Shown here one piece after another: positions 42,745-53,446 of a stretch of 64,000 nucleotides of DNA; position 1 is the stretch's first letter; the number at the start of each line of letters is the position of its first letter. The notes under the pieces were generated by a model, which was not told where the DNA came from, did not search any database, and saw nothing but the letters and a program-made list of their open reading frames with translations. This DNA comes from Falciphora oryzae (taxonomy: Eukaryota; Ascomycota; Sordariomycetes; Magnaporthales; Magnaporthaceae). The position numbers and the translations under genes were made by a program. The DNA lies in NCBI GenBank assembly GCA_000733355.1, contig JNVV01000076.1:1-64000 (forward strand). Reading direction: 5' to 3'.

Positions 42745-45520
42745 CGAAGTCGGATTGATCGCTTTTGCTTTTTTTTTTTTTCTCCTTGTGCAGTCAGAAT
42801 TGAGAAGGTCAAGCAGAAAGGGCCTGTGCAGATGGCGCAGCAAAATTCTGGAATTGAGTAAAGTCGGGCTTTTTGCCGGCTCGCCTTGCACTCTGCACGA
42901 ACCGTTGGACTCTTTTCTCCACCTGCGGACCCCTGGACCCACCCTTGATCTCCTTTTTCGTGCCTCCCGTGCAAGCAGCCGAGCAAGAAAATTGATGGAT
43001 TTGCCGGTCCAAAAGCTGGTCTGGATTTTCCAAGGCCGGGGCCAAATCCACCCGCCACGATATCATGGTACCGCGCCATTCGAGGGGACTCCACGGTCAG
43101 CCCGGGCCTCTAAGCAGAGCAGAAGGGGAAATAGCCTGGAGACGAGACTGGAGGCACACGTGAGGGGAAGGCGTGGGAGGCAGGCCCAGAGCGAAGAAAA
43201 AGGTTCTCACGACGGCTCGGCGGGTTTGGCAAGCCTGGCTACCGCCCGCATTTCTTGGCGTCGATCCAACCCTTGGGAGATCTCTTGCTAATTGCTAATA
43301 ATACACCACGCTCCCACGCACAGTGACGGAGGCGCGCCCCTAAAAAAAAAAAAAAAAAAACGAAACAGCTCGGCAGGCGATCCTTGGCGCTTGCGGTCTT
43401 CTGTAACTTGCAATGATGTCAATCGGTCAAGACACACCGACATGACCGACAGACAATGCCATCGCCCCCGAATGTGTGCCAATTGATTCATGCACGCCTT
43501 GTCTTCTCCACCCCCGGGCGTCTGTTTGTTGCTGTCCATCCTATCGGTGCATGTGCAGTCCTTGTGCTCGTGTGTGTGGCATCTGTGTTGTACTGACGGC
43601 AACTTTCCCCATTGCAGAAAAAGCTGCAGCACATTGATGGTTGCCGAGCTGACCTGGCAGCTAGACAACCCATTCATGCAACACGAAAAAGGAGGCACGG
43701 CTGACTGCCCGAAGATAGAGGGTGCGGAAATAAATTGGCCGGGCAAACAAGCACCTGTCCTGCATCCCGACCGTGGCTGAGCAAGCGCTAATCTGCAGCC
43801 CCGAGGAGACCCCCACACCACCACCACACCCGATCCCGTCGTCGGCCACGGGGGGCGCGACTTCAAGCTTATCCCCATCCGACCCTCCCTACGATGTTGG
43901 CACGTTGGCTTTGAGAGAGGGCCTGTACAGTCGGGCAGGATTTCGCGCCTCTACATATTTATGAATTTTGCTAGCCAGAATAATGCCTCCCCTGTCTGCC
44001 TCGCGATGCAAATTACAATACCCAAGCCAGGACAGGACGTACGACATGCTTGATGCTGGTTTCCACATACGCACGCATCGCCAAAGTCCATGTCCTAGAC
44101 GATGTTTCAATCCCGACGTCCCATGTCCCGCTGTCCAACATGCAAAGGTTCGGATGGTCTGATCATGGTCCTTACCTGCAGTTGTCCGGTGCTACTCACC
44201 TGCCCCCAACCTCAGCAGCACCGAAAAATTCCAGATGTTTGACGCGGAACGAGCCCTTTTCGGACGGCGTGCTCCGTGAGCTGATCCAGCCTTCCCGAAT
44301 GCTGGTTCCCAAGCTCCTTCTGAAACGATGTGCACAAGGCACCCATGGCCGCCATCGCAGAACTCGCCGCATCGAGCAGGTTTTCTCTCGGAGGCAAAAC
44401 CACCAAGAACATCGAACCTCACCTTCTGGATGTTTGTTTCTCGTTCAACCAAGCTCCTGTGTTTAGGCCAAGTGTTCGATCACTAGTGTGGGTTTCGAGC
44501 GCAATGCTAGCCTGGGCCAGACCGTGAGACGCAGGTACACTATGCCAGTCGGCGCGTCGGGCCGCCGTGCAAGGTGCAAAATGCAAGGCGCCACATTCTG
44601 TTCTTGTCGACATCAAGCTTCGCCTAGCTTCGAGGGCTTGCTTTGGTGTCGCGTGAATGCTGCCAAGTTTGCGGTTGCTTCCGTTCGGGTCGCCGTGTCA
44701 CAGCACTGCCCGAGTCCTGGTGCTCTGCTTGCCCACCCGTCGCTGCAGTGGCCCCTTTTCAGCTCCCGCGAGATGCCAGCCGCCACCCGCATCGCTGCTA
44801 ATACCAGAGTGCCTGAAACACTGGGTATACTTTGACTGGTGGGAATAAGGACAGACTTGCTTGTCAGCAGACCGTGTAAACTGCGCCAGACTTGGAGACG
44901 GCCGGGCAAAAGGCTGATGCGATGGAACTTGAGCGCCACTGGGTATGTTCAACCTAGCATCTTAGAGCTGTGCGCAGGCTCCCACATGATCTAGACCCCA
45001 ATGATCGCGCGATACTGCGTGGCGGTGACCGTGACCGGATCTATCAAAGACAAACCCCATCTCAAAGGCGCCTCGAGCTCGTCCATCACAGTCGGCGCGC
45101 AGATAGCTCCAGACTTCGCTAGTTTTGCTACACCACCCCAGCAGCAGAAAGGCTCTGAAATGGTGGATAGATGCTTTCGACGAGCAGACGCCAGTGCCGA
45201 CTAGCCCATCACCATCCCTTCCCGTGGCTGGCATAAGCCGAGCTTTCCTTATGCCCGACCCACGGCCCGACCCGCCTGGGGACGATGACGACTACTAGCA
45301 GGTCAGGTGAAGATGTATGGGGTGGGAACTAATGAGTGCGGTCTGATCCTCACCAAAGGTTGAATTCTGTGGAGTCACACTGCAAGAGAAACCGCGCTGG
45401 GATGGATGACAACGGCAGCAGGCAAAGATGCAAAATGACGTCTTGAGAAGCAGAAACAGGTCACATTCGTATTCATCACTCATCAAACCAAACTACGTAA
45501 CTATATACAACTCAAGGGGC

Positions 45521-48241
45521 CTAAACCACCTCAATGGTAGGCGTCTTCCACACGTGCCAGTTGTCCGAGGCGCGCGGGTTTCCAAACGGCAGGAGCACCG
45601 CAACGCGCATGGCGTACCGGCCGGGCTTGATGCGCGACCCGTCGGCCAGCTTGCCGAGCCACATGCCCTGGAAGGGCACATCGCGCGCGATGTTGTGGAC
45701 GGGGAACGCCCACGTGTTGTTGACGTCCTGCTTGTCGCCGTCGACCACGTTCTGGTTCGGGCTCGACTGGTAGTCGAAGCTGGTCGCCGCGCCCACGAAC
45801 TTTGCCTTGCCCGGCACGGGAGGGTAGACCCACTCGCGCTCCTTGAAGTCGGCCTCGAACAGGTCCCAGCGCAGCTCGCGCGTGCCGTAGCGCAGGATGG
45901 TGCGCAGCTTGGGGAAGTCCTGGCTCGTGAGCGACGCGTTGAAGGTCCAGCTGCTGTGGTTCGCCAATGCCGTGTTGTTGAGCCCGGACACGATGCGCGG
46001 GTAGTCGTTCTGCGTGTAGTACATGTCGGGGATGCTGCGCTTGAGGTCGGCGGCGACACCAAAGTAGGGCACCGAGAGCTCGTCGCCGTTGCTGCCGCTG
46101 ATCAGCACCTTGCCGCTGTAAACCGGCAGGCGGGGCTCGCTGAGGCCCTCGGGCGCCTTGAAGCTGAACTGCGCCCGCCTCGTCTGGCCGGGGGCCACGA
46201 CGAAGCGGCCCTGCGGCAGGCTGACCTCGGGGCGGATCTTGATGGGCACCAGCTCGTCGAGGTCCTTGATGCGGGGCGCAAAGGACGCCTCGGAGGCATC
46301 GGTCCACTGCGTCTCGAACCCGGCGGCGTCCTGCACGGCGAAGCGGTACTCGACATCGGCGGGGCCGTTGTTGGTGATTTCGACGCTGTGGTAGCGCGAG
46401 AAGTGGCGCGTGTCGTTGAGCGCGAACCTGGCCGCCGACATGCTGGTCGTGTAGTTGAGCACGGCCGCGGCGTCGACCAGGCCCGTGCCGACCTGGATGG
46501 GCGGCGCCCAGAAGCCAAAGTCCTTGTTCTTGACGTCGGTGAACTCGACCGTCCGGCCCGTGTTCGTGATGCGCGCCTGCAGCTGCCGCGCGAAGCCGCG
46601 CCCGTGGACGCTGCGGCCGCCGAACTTGCTGATGTAGAGAGCGGCCACGCCCGAGATGTAAGGCGTCGCCATGCTGGTGCCACTGGCCTCGCGAAAGCGA
46701 CCGCCAGGGTACGTGGACAGGATGCGGCCTCCCGGGGCGGCGATGTCGGGCTTGAGCGACAGGTCGTAGGTGGGACCCCACGACGTGAACTGCGAGGGCT
46801 TGCCGCCGGCCGAGTTGTACATGCCGACATAATTCTGGCCGGGATCCAGCGAGAAGTCGGCCGTGACGTTGCCGCCCGCCAGGATGGTGTCGATGATGGC
46901 CTTGCCGGCCGTGTTGGTGATCATGGCCTTGGCGCTCTGGGCCCAACCACCGCCGGAGAAGCTCGCGATCCTGCCGTCCTCCATGTACATGAGGATGTAC
47001 TTGGCGCCGCGCTTGTTCGCGTTGCCCTCCTTGACCATATCTTCGCAGCCGCCGAGCCGGATAAGCGGGATCACGCCCGTCAGGTTCAGGTTCTCGGGCA
47101 GGGGCTGGCAGGCGTCGTTCTCGACGCTCGAGTTGAGCGTGATGGGCACGATCGGGAGGCCGACGACGGTCGGAGGGAACACGGAGAAGCTCACGCGGTA
47201 GCCCAGGATGGTGCGGTTGGAGTGGCCATCGAGGTTGAACGTGGCCGCCCAGCGGCGCCCGCTAGTCATCTTGGCATCGACGGATGCGACGGAGAGCACA
47301 TCGGGGGCGGACGCGCCGGAGCTCATCTGCCAGGGCCCAAACTGGCCGTCGTTACCGGCGGCGATGACGACAACAACGCCCTCGTCGACGATACGGCGTG
47401 ATACCTCGCCCCACGCCGTCTCGGCCCAGCCACCGGAGCTGCCGACGCTGGCGGAGATGATGTCGACGCCGTCCTCGTAGGCCTTGAGGAATGCCTCGAT
47501 GATAGTCTCCTCGTCGGTGCCGCCCTGAGCGAAGATCTTGTAGGCATACAGAGTGGCGTCAGGAGCGACGCCCTGCAAGCGGTCACTCTTGCCCGCAATG
47601 ATGCCGGCAACGTGGGTGCCGTGGCCCTGCTGGTCCATGGGGTCCTCGTCCGGAATCTTGGGGTTGCCAGGGAACGGCCAGTTGGTATTGTCGCCGACGA
47701 AATCATGGCCGCGGGCAACCTTGCAGCCCTCGCCGAAGCAGCCGCCGAGGTTGGGATGTTTGTAATCGACGCCTGTATCGACAACAGCGACCTTCGCGCC
47801 CTTGCCGAGGATGCCCTGCTTGTGCAGCCGGTCGACGCCAGTCATGTCGTGGATGAAGTACTCGGGCGCCGCGGCGTCGTCGCTGAAGCTCCTGCCCTCG
47901 GCCACGGGCGGCAGCTCGATGCGGGTGGCGTGCCAGGCGCGCACGACGGCGGCCATGGACTGCAGCGAGTCGGTGTTGAGGCTGTCAGTCTCGACCGAGA
48001 TGCCCTTGAACACGGCCGAGTCGAAGACCTTGGTGACGCGGCAGCCGGGCCTCGACTCGATGTCGCGGATGACGCCGTCCTTGTCGGAGCCCTGGTCGAG
48101 CTCGACGATGAACTTCTTGGGCGCAATGTCGGCCGGGGCCGTCTCGTTGCCGGCTCCGCCGTTGACGTCGCGGCGGAAGGACCGGGCGCTGGCGACGCCG
48201 CTCAGCGCGAGCAGCGCGGGGATGAAGCCTGTGATCCTCAT
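45521..48241 (-). CDS. Secreted subtilisin-like serine protease (S8, Vpr/C5a-peptidase type)
   Basis: Single-exon gene of 906 residues. Signal peptide 1-19 (ends Ala-Ser-Ala), then an inhibitor-I9-like propeptide (about 40-135). The catalytic triad is complete: Asp155 (Val-Val-Asp-Thr-Gly-Val), His207 (Gly-His-Gly-Thr-His), Ser523 (Gly-Thr-Ser-Met-Ala-Thr-Pro); oxyanion Asn297 (Ala-Ala-Gly-Asn-Asp). A protease-associated insertion of about 150 residues (about 345-490) lies between Asn297 and Ser523. The C-terminal 280 residues form a beta-rich Fn3-like region. Many Asn-x-Ser/Thr sites support secretion. Large multidomain subtilases of this type degrade extracellular protein. Intact. Confidence 0.94.
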   Translation of the reverse strand: MRITGFIPALLALSGVASARSFRRDVNGGAGNETAPADIAPKKFIVELDQGSDKDGVIRDIESRPGCRVTKVFDSAVFKGISVETDSLNTDSLQSMAAVVRAWHATRIELPPVAEGRSFSDDAAAPEYFIHDMTGVDRLHKQGILGKGAKVAVVDTGVDYKHPNLGGCFGEGCKVARGHDFVGDNTNWPFPGNPKIPDEDPMDQQGHGTHVAGIIAGKSDRLQGVAPDATLYAYKIFAQGGTDEETIIEAFLKAYEDGVDIISASVGSSGGWAETAWGEVSRRIVDEGVVVVIAAGNDGQFGPWQMSSGASAPDVLSVASVDAKMTSGRRWAATFNLDGHSNRTILGYRVSFSVFPPTVVGLPIVPITLNSSVENDACQPLPENLNLTGVIPLIRLGGCEDMVKEGNANKRGAKYILMYMEDGRIASFSGGGWAQSAKAMITNTAGKAIIDTILAGGNVTADFSLDPGQNYVGMYNSAGGKPSQFTSWGPTYDLSLKPDIAAPGGRILSTYPGGRFREASGTSMATPYISGVAALYISKFGGRSVHGRGFARQLQARITNTGRTVEFTDVKNKDFGFWAPPIQVGTGLVDAAAVLNYTTSMSAARFALNDTRHFSRYHSVEITNNGPADVEYRFAVQDAAGFETQWTDASEASFAPRIKDLDELVPIKIRPEVSLPQGRFVVAPGQTRRAQFSFKAPEGLSEPRLPVYSGKVLISGSNGDELSVPYFGVAADLKRSIPDMYYTQNDYPRIVSGLNNTALANHSSWTFNASLTSQDFPKLRTILRYGTRELRWDLFEADFKEREWVYPPVPGKAKFVGAATSFDYQSSPNQNVVDGDKQDVNNTWAFPVHNIARDVPFQGMWLGKLADGSRIKPGRYAMRVAVLLPFGNPRASDNWHVWKTPTIEVV

Positions 48242-48341
48242 CCTGTCTGTTTGGCGTGGCGGACTAGCTCTTCCGACAGACTCCTGCTGAGAGCCCTGAG
48301 GAGCATGGCTTCTACTGTCCTGCCCTCACCGGGCGCGCCCT

Positions 48342-48349
48342 TTTTATAA
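48342..48349 (-). promoter_or_regulatory. TATA box of the subtilase gene
   Basis: The minus strand reads TATAAAAA about 105 bp upstream of the start codon, in GC-rich DNA. Confidence 0.55.
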
Positions 48350-49192
48350 ACCATTTCTCACGATGATGCTTCCCCATATTCTCGGGCGAGGATAAGGGGG
48401 AGGTCGGAAGTGGATATTGACGGGGCAATTTCGTATCCAAGGTCGCGAGGTGGTCGGCTATGCGCAATTAGGCAGGTGGACGGGTCGTTGGTGGAGGTCT
48501 GACCCCTGCCATTCTCGTGATGTCCCGGCTCTCTTGATGATCATGGACTCCTGCGGGCCTCTACGGTCCCCGCATTCCATGCCGCGCAAATCGGGAGACG
48601 CCATCCAGCCTCGTCGGCAGCAGATCGCGGCCCGACAGTGGAATTCTGTTATAGATAGTCAGTAGCCGAGAGCCTCTAGCCAGGGCCGGCATGTCTGTGA
48701 AGGTTTTGAAGGATCGTGACACCTGATTTATCGCTTGATACAGGTCTACCTCTGGCCTCGAGTTTTTTTCGCCTGCAAATTTCACCAATGGGTTGGGCAT
48801 GGGGGTTGTGCATGTGCTCGGCAGTTGACGACAAGGTAATGCCTCGGTTGAACTTGGAGAGACTTTGAGAGACTGGCTGGGCTGAGGATGGGGCGGCTCA
48901 AAGACCTTGTGCGGCGGAAAGCCCACAAACCCAAAAAGCCCCCTGTGTGTTTCTTCCATACGAATTTGCAGTCAGAACATATCCGTTTAATCTTCCGGCT
49001 GAGCCTTTCGAGCTTGCCTCTCGCATCGTTTGGCGATGCCGATATCACGGTCTCTCAGTGGCGGGAGGAACTCCGCTGAGCGTTGACCACTGCTGCCCCA
49101 CTTGGCAGCATTTGCGTCAAGGCCCCAGCAAAACCTGAGATTTTTGGATGACGCTCCTTGCGGCACCGGGACAAGCCCAACCCAATCTGACC
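48350..49192. other. Intergenic, divergent promoters
   Basis: Between the subtilase and ATP25. No gene seen. Confidence 0.5.
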
Positions 49193-51394
49193 ATGGCTGC
49201 TCGCTCCTCACAACGGTGCGCATCAAGCCTGGCCAGGGCGTCCACACTCGTAAATCTATTAGCCGCTGGGAAGCCGTCGCTACGACCGTCGAGGACCCTC
49301 GTGCAGTCCATCCCCGCCACGGCGGCATCGACCCGCCCGCGACACTTCTCGAGCAGCATCGAGAGCTCGCCCCTCCCCGCAACCAATCCTAACAGCAGTG
49401 CGCCGAAGGCAGATACGCCTTTAGAGAATGATGAGCAAGATGGGCTGCCAGAAAGAGATAATTATGAGTTGGTGGAGGAGCTAGGATCGACGGCCGCCCC
49501 CGTAGAGAGGGCAGGGGCCGATGATCCTCACACCACAGGAGCAGATGCGGACGCCTCCGTCGTATCCTCCACGTCTTCCTCCACACCCTGGTATCTCGAC
49601 GTTGAGCCGCCGCGCCATCCAACGCTCGTTCCCCACCAAGCACCCCTCCCAGCGACCCCCGAGGACTCGCCCGCCCTCACGGAACCCCTCATCAAGTTCG
49701 TGGGCGAGGAGCTCGGCCTCGACGACCTCAACCTGCTCGACCTACGCTCGCTCGACCCGCCCCCAGCCCTCGGGCCCAAGCTGCTCATGATGTTCGGCAC
49801 GGCCCGCAGCGAGCGCCACCTGCACGTGTCAGCCGACCGGCTCGTGCGCTGGCTGCGGCAGCACGGCGTCACGGCCCACGCCGACGGCCTGCTGGGCCGC
49901 AACGAGCTCAAGATCAAGATGCGCCGGCGCGCCCGCCGCGCCAAGCTCGTCGGCGACTCCTTCTTCGACAAGGGCGACGACGGCATCAGCACCGGCTGGA
50001 TCTGCGTCAACCTCGGCACCCTCGGCTGGAACCTCGACCCCGCCGCCGAGACCACGCTGGTGGACGACCAGGGCCGGCCCAGCGGCTTCGGCCAGACCAT
50101 CTCAGGCACCACCATCGTGGTCCAGATGCTCACCGAGGCCAAGCGCGAGGAGCTCGGGCTCGAGAGGTTGTGGGGCGGCGTGTTGAAAAAGAGCAACAAG
50201 GACAGGGAGGCCATCGAGGCCGCCCACAAGGACCCCGGTGCCCTCAAATCTCCAGCAAAGCCACGAAAGCGGCGTCCGGATCCGTTCCCTGACTTTGACC
50301 CGTCACAGCCCCGCAGCTATAGCACAGCGGCGAGGAGGGTGAGAGATGATATGCCCCTGGGGGAACTGTTCAACACAGATCGTGCGGCCTTCTCGCACGA
50401 GCTGTCGTATAGTCCCCAGCGGAAGCAAGAGCTCATGCACAAAATCAGAGCCTTCGTCGACGAGGCGCCGACCAGGGACGAACAGTATGCAGCAAAACTG
50501 TCCTCTCTTGTCAACATTGCTGTTTCGGGCCTCCCCCCAGCCGATACTTGGTCCTTCCGTGCCTTCATTGCGTCCAAGACAATCCAGCTGCCGACTGTCA
50601 GCGACGATGCTTTTGTTGAGATGCGCCAGCTCGTGTCCGAGGCTCAGATGGTGGGTATCCCCATCGCCCGTGACGACGCCCTACGCATTCTGCACTCGCT
50701 GTTCGCAACGCCAGAGGCCAAGAGCAAAGATAACGATGCCGACTCCGCTCCAACCCGGCTGCAGGAGCGCGCCGAGCTGGCCGCCGAGCTGCTGCAGACC
50801 ATGCACGAGCGCGGCATGCCCGTCCTGGCCAATGATGTCATCACATCCATGCAGCGCGGCCTCGCCGGGCCTGTCGTGCGCGACAAGTCGAAGCCCCAGA
50901 CCGACAACACCCTCATCGACGATCAGCAGCACCAGCAGGGACCGTCGCTGGTCACGCCCCGCGCGCTCCGCGACGGCCTCGAGGACCTGCGCGCGCTGAG
51001 CGGCCTGCCGTGCCCGCCCGAGGCGGACATCCAGGCGCTGATGGAGGCGCGGTCCGCGGCCGGTGACTTTACGGGCTTCTGGGACGCGTGGCGCCTCCCC
51101 GCGCGCCACGGCGTGCCCCGCTCGCCCGACCTGTACTGGTGGCTGTTCCGGCACGCCGCCGAGCTGGGCCGCGCCGACGTCGCGCTCGAGGCGCTGCGCA
51201 CCGCCGTGCCGCAGGCGCTGGCCGAGACGCCCGAGCCCGTCAAGCTCACGGGCACCCTGGGCCTCGCCGTCTGGGACTGCATGGCCGTGCTCGACCCCCG
51301 CGCCCGGCAGCGCCGCGCCCCCGAGATTGACGCCAATGCCGAGTCCAGGCCCGATGGTGAGATTCTCAGGATGATGAGGATGCTGGCCACATGA
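49193..51394 (+). CDS. ATP25: ATP synthase biogenesis protein Atp25, mitochondrial
   Basis: Intronless. From the ATG at 49193 it encodes 733 residues; an in-frame ATG at 49148 would add 15. The later one has the better context (CTGACCATGG) and starts a Ser/Arg-rich presequence. The N-terminal half carries the RsfS-like domain: Trp-Tyr-Leu-Asp-Val, then Leu-Leu-Asp-Leu-Arg, Met-Phe-Gly-Thr-Ala-Arg-Ser-Glu-Arg-His-Leu and Gly-Trp-Ile-Cys-Val-Asn-Leu-Gly. The C-terminal half is the helical repeat region. In yeast the protein is cleaved: the C-terminal part stabilises the mRNA of F0 subunit 9 and the N-terminal part aids ring assembly. Length and layout match fungal Atp25. Confidence 0.9.
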   Translation: MAARSSQRCASSLARASTLVNLLAAGKPSLRPSRTLVQSIPATAASTRPRHFSSSIESSPLPATNPNSSAPKADTPLENDEQDGLPERDNYELVEELGSTAAPVERAGADDPHTTGADADASVVSSTSSSTPWYLDVEPPRHPTLVPHQAPLPATPEDSPALTEPLIKFVGEELGLDDLNLLDLRSLDPPPALGPKLLMMFGTARSERHLHVSADRLVRWLRQHGVTAHADGLLGRNELKIKMRRRARRAKLVGDSFFDKGDDGISTGWICVNLGTLGWNLDPAAETTLVDDQGRPSGFGQTISGTTIVVQMLTEAKREELGLERLWGGVLKKSNKDREAIEAAHKDPGALKSPAKPRKRRPDPFPDFDPSQPRSYSTAARRVRDDMPLGELFNTDRAAFSHELSYSPQRKQELMHKIRAFVDEAPTRDEQYAAKLSSLVNIAVSGLPPADTWSFRAFIASKTIQLPTVSDDAFVEMRQLVSEAQMVGIPIARDDALRILHSLFATPEAKSKDNDADSAPTRLQERAELAAELLQTMHERGMPVLANDVITSMQRGLAGPVVRDKSKPQTDNTLIDDQQHQQGPSLVTPRALRDGLEDLRALSGLPCPPEADIQALMEARSAAGDFTGFWDAWRLPARHGVPRSPDLYWWLFRHAAELGRADVALEALRTAVPQALAETPEPVKLTGTLGLAVWDCMAVLDPRARQRRAPEIDANAESRPDGEILRMMRMLAT

Positions 51395-52042
51395 GGTTGG
51401 AGCGGCTCGTCGCGGCAGAATCCAGATTGGATCCTGTTCAGTGTATACTAGCAAAATACCACGAGGAACTGGACGTAACATGTAAATGAATCAATGTAAA
51501 AAGGAGAATCCATGTGCTTGTCTCGCATTAATCGGCTCTACGATCGCTGTAATCCATAGAGGACTGCTGATATATGTACTCTCCGAGTCGTATGGGCTCA
51601 CCAGGTCTTGAAGCGCAGGATATGGCGAGGGAGCAAAAATGAGAGAGTGAAAACGACCGCTGATGGTCTAAGATTTGTGCCAGGATACCTTTCCCAAAGA
51701 ACAAGAAAAGAAAGAGAAACAAATCAGAACCCTCCGAGATGATCAACGAGAACCTACCCAACCAAGCAAGATATAGATACAAGGGACTCCAACAAGCACA
51801 AAGTGGAACACGGCTTCCGCCTGTAGGACGGGGAACGACCTCAGAGAGATACCCCAAGTCCCAGTGACAACAATAATAACTACCTAGGTAGGTACCTATC
51901 TAGTTTCCCCCCTGCCAAACCCTATCCCCAAGTCCTACCACATAAGATGCTACAACCAGGATAGGCTGGTGATGGCATAGGAACGCGTGGGGGAACGCGA
52001 GTCGGGACGAAGCCAAAGATACCATGACGACGATGGGTTGGC
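51395..52042. other. Intergenic, convergent ends
   Basis: Between two convergent stop codons. Includes a CCTAGGTA-type repeat at 51881-51903 (TACCTAGGTAGGTACCTATC), a motif common in Sordariomycete intergenic DNA. Confidence 0.5.
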
Positions 52043-52704
52043 TTAGTCGTGCGTCTGTATCTTGTTGTCGCCAGCCACGACCTGCGCGTAGCTAGGGGGC
52101 GCGGCGCCGTCGCTGGAGCCCTCTCCTGCGCCGCCGCCCTGCTGCTGCTGCTGCTGCGGGTTCTGGCTGCTGGCGTTGTTGGTGCCGTACGTCCTCTGGT
52201 TGCTGTTGTCGCCCGAGGGCTTGGGGGCCCGCTGCGACTGGTACTGGGCGTTGTGCTGCTGCGGCGGGGGGCCGTGGACGAAGACGTAGGTGACGCGCTC
52301 GGCGTCGTGGGGCACGCTCTGGTAGTCGCAGTCGGGCTCGGGGTAGCTGGCGATGATGTACCACGCGTGGAGGAGGCCGGGGAGCTGGGGGTGACGAAGT
52401 TAGCCGGTTTCTGTCGCCAGGGACCGAGTTGGGGCGAAGGGGGGATGACGTACGAAGCCCAGCATGCAGAGAAGGATGTTGATCAATGAGTCGGCAGAGC
52501 AGATTCCCCTCTTTACCCAGACTGTTGCGCGTTTGGGGGTTGTGTTGGTTAGCACGCATGGATGGTATGTGGGAGACGGAGTTGCACGGGCCTCGCCCAA
52601 ATGTGCACCATTATGGGCGAACATGGCTGCCTGGAGGCCGACTCACCCGGCAGTGGTGGGAAGAGGATGGCGAGCAGGCCGAGGAAGATGTCGGCGGAAC
52701 ACAT
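52043..52704 (-). CDS. Pmp3/stress-responsive small membrane protein with long tail
   Basis: Three exons (52647-52704, 52454-52521, 52043-52384) with GT-AG introns of 125 and 69 bp give 155 residues. The first 45 form the Pmp3/RCI2 domain: Met-Cys-Ser-Ala-Asp, Pro-Pro-Leu-Pro-Val, then Cys-Ser-Ala-Asp-Ser-Leu-Ile-Asn-Ile-Leu-Leu-Cys and Leu-Gly-Phe-Leu-Pro-Gly. Two membrane helices. Family members affect plasma-membrane potential and salt tolerance in yeast. Unlike the 55-residue core family, this one has about 100 more residues, Gln/Pro/Gly-rich with a Q6 run, resembling Sna2/Sna4-type longer members; it ends with Pro-Pro-Ser-Tyr-Ala, a PPxY-like ubiquitin-ligase site. The first exon is only 58 bp. 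Confidence 0.9.
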
Positions 52705-53446
52705 TGTCGCGGGTCGCAGGTCGCAGAGGGGAAGACAGGCTGTGCGGTGTTTGTATTAGGTTATGAACGAAGGCGCGCGAGTTGCTGGAGGAGGAGATGT
52801 TGAGTCGCAAGCTATCGATGATGCCGTTTGGAAACGTCGCTGTCTAGGTTGGTATGTCTTGAGGCTTGGTCGAGTCCGCCTGCCAAATGGGGCGAACGAT
52901 TGAGGGGAAAACGGGGGACGGAATTAGGTGCGTGCATTGCAGCAGGTGGAGCCGATTGCAGCAGAGGCCCCAGTCAGGCGACCGGCGTGGCGAAGCCTGG
53001 TTGCGTAATGACGGAGCCAATTCTCGCCGCGTTGGGTGAGGAGAGCTGCTGGTCACGTGCCTTTAAATGCACTTCTCGGTATCCCTCTCGTTCACTTTTC
53101 CTGTCTTCTTTTTCCCGTACCTTGTTCTATGTTTTTTTTATCTTTTTATGTCGTTTTTTATATTCATATCTATTTCCTATTCCTGTATTTCCTTTGACTA
53201 TAATTTAATAAAAAGTACTAGTTATTTTATCGTAAACGAGTTTGTAAAAGGCCTAATTGCCGGTTTAAAACATGTTTAGGCCAAACGATGAAAATGTAAT
53301 GCGTATTAATTAAATTAAAAAAAAAAAATATAGTCGTCAGGGAAGAACTCAGTCAACCACCGGCGGTCGACCATGTCGCGCCCGGAGCCAGTGTCGGTGC
53401 ACAGGCTCAAACTGAGGCCGTCGAGGCTGCTGCGCACCAAGATTTT
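52705..53446. other. Intergenic; AT-rich right half
   Basis: The first 350 bp are GC-balanced promoter sequence of the Pmp3-like gene. From about 53090 to 53335 the DNA is AT- and pyrimidine-rich and looks degraded, adjoining the retroelement relic. Confidence 0.5.

Larger units (their letters stand above)
40930..45520. other. 4.6-kb gene-poor intergenic region with homopolymer runs
   Basis: No open frame with recognisable domains or consistent splicing. Contains A27 (42053-42079), A28 (42717-42744), T13 (about 42769-42781) and A19 (43342-43360) runs. The many short frames overlap on opposite strands. Could hold long leaders, non-coding RNA or an unrecognised orphan gene; nothing can be supported. 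Confidence 0.5.

Noticed and set aside
45428..47401. 657-residue open frame on the plus strand opposite the subtilase
   Set aside because: Antisense shadow of a GC-rich coding region; composition is Arg/Val/Gly-rich without domains, while the minus strand encodes a complete subtilase.
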